A stretch of DNA of 64,000 nucleotides from Bigelowiella natans CCMP2755 (taxonomy: Eukaryota > Cercozoa > Chlorarachniophyceae). The position numbers and the translations under genes are program-made. The stretch is taken from positions 28,348-92,347 of the forward strand of contig ADNK01001887.1 in assembly GCA_000320545.1 (NCBI GenBank), written 5' to 3'. Positions within the stretch are counted from its first letter, which is position 1; every line of letters begins with the position of its first letter. Of the stretch, positions 63,250-64,000 are shown piece after piece. The notes beneath the pieces were generated by a model, which saw nothing but the letters and a program-made list of their open reading frames with translations, did not search any database and was not told the origin of the DNA.

Positions 63250-63751
63250 GTCTGCGTGCCTCCCCCATCCTCCTTGTTCAACAACCTTTCGTCCATCAGC
63301 TGTTCGGGAATAAGGTGTCTTCCCGGCGCCCTTAAATTGAATCTCCCAACGCTGGTGTAGATATACATGATTAGTTTATCGCGCTGTAACAGAATTTTAG
63401 GATCATTATTGTCCTCATTTGTGGTAATACTAAATTATATGGCCTGATACTATGAATTTTTAAAAATTAAAGGCGTATCGTGTTCACGTACCTCTCCTTT
63501 GCTGTTTATGATCTCTCCCAAGTACATCGTGGCCCCATCGCCGAGCTGTCCGGAGAAATAACCTTTCAATTTTATTCCGAATTAAGTTCAGCCTCACGCG
63601 AACGAAGAGGCAAGAAAGACCAGCTTTGCAATTTATAAGAAGACATGTTGATTATGTTGCAAGTATCAAAGCGACAACTCTCTAGAGAATAAGCAAAGGT
63701 GCCATGAATAATACAACCCCCCCCTCCCAGGCAACCCCCCACCCCCCCTCC

Positions 63752-63797
<46 letters not shown>

Positions 63798-63959
63798 CTT
63801 CTTCCTACTCGATTAATCTCACCGAATTGATGCCCACAGTAACAGTGAGCCGCCGGTCGAGCCCCAGGTAGGATCTTGTTCCCGCAGAAATATTCGGGAA
63901 AATCAGCCCTTTTCACTTCCCCTGCATCTAAATATGCAGGCGAATCAGCCAGAAAAGCA

Positions 63960-63961
<2 letters not shown>
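58367..63961 (-). CDS. SELO: SelO/YdiU pseudokinase, protein adenylyltransferase (5' end outside window)
   Basis: SelO transfers AMP from ATP to Ser/Thr/Tyr of target proteins, usually in mitochondria, as a redox-linked regulator. Twenty-three exons join in phase: 63961-63823, 63562-63492, 63351-63286, 63115-63061, 62935-62896, 62797-62743, 62447-62301, 62195-62076, 61938-61895, 61715-61681, 61531-61474, 61334-61268, 61139-61077, 60961-60928, 60854-60790, 60571-60395, 60252-60169, 59950-59894, 59691-59639, 59418-59322, 58943-58898, 58727-58690, 58540-58367 (594 residues visible). Landmarks in order are [68 protein letters not shown], the metal-binding HGVLNTDNM and [37 protein letters not shown], and LLQ-LVRDPY. 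It ends in a lysine-rich tail, with no C-terminal selenocysteine/cysteine motif visible. The targeting sequence and first exon(s) lie beyond 64000. Confidence 0.93.
62561..62738. repeat. Cluster of G-run, (AG)n, (CA)n and (AG)n arrays in a SelO intron
   Basis: Four arrays fill most of the intron between the SelO exons 62301-62447 and 62743-62797. On the coding strand they read as CT and GT arrays, close to the donor side. Confidence 0.9.

Positions 63962-64000
<39 letters not shown>
63754..64000. repeat. Two (CT)n arrays flanking the first visible SelO exon
   Basis: Arrays at about 63754-63791 and 63962-64000 lie in the introns on either side of the exon 63823-63961. The second continues past the end of the window. 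Confidence 0.9.

Overview
This is a 64 kb window of nuclear DNA from a photosynthetic eukaryote with a complex (secondary) plastid. Two observations support this. The chloroplast ATP synthase gamma subunit is encoded here in the nucleus, behind a signal peptide followed by an AF-S-P type cleavage/transit motif. A plastid lipid-associated (PAP/fibrillin) protein is also encoded behind a signal peptide. Genes are split into many short exons with GT-AG introns, and introns and intergenic DNA are packed with microsatellites. An ochrophyte-like stramenopile or another alga with a four-membrane plastid fits best, but I cannot name the species. I see no rRNA, tRNA, CRISPR array or recognisable transposon.

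Twelve genes can be rebuilt by hand from splice sites and reading-frame phase. From left to right they are: a secreted protein of unknown function with LT/LTH repeats, a CxxC pair and a YYxx-repeat tail (386-3992, minus); a PAP/fibrillin plastid protein (4509-7414, plus); a membrane-anchored GH81 endo-1,3-beta-glucanase (8285-15934, minus); a giant Piezo mechanosensitive channel of about 3,886 residues (17523-33768, plus); a small PX-domain protein (34608-35410, minus); a coiled-coil protein (37162-37740, minus); an ABCB-type ABC half transporter (38086-41672, plus); a PiT/SLC20 phosphate transporter (43136-49770, minus); plastid atpC (50993-52760, plus); a type II glycosyltransferase-like protein (53720-55309, minus); a small membrane protein (55964-56811, minus); and the pseudokinase adenylyltransferase SelO (58367-63961, minus, 5' end beyond the window).

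These do not form a pathway. They share a cell-surface and membrane theme (wall or storage glucan hydrolysis, mechanosensing, phosphate uptake, lipid binding) together with plastid and mitochondrial housekeeping. Many neighbours are divergent pairs with 0.3-1.6 kb between starts, or convergent pairs with microsatellite- and CTAG-rich gaps.

The most interesting item is the LT-repeat/CxxC/YYxx protein, which I cannot assign to any characterised family. Also notable are recurrent 5' splice sites of the form GTC, a very large Piezo carrying homopolymer insertions, and a redox-type cysteine pair in AtpC despite red-lineage-like plastid targeting.
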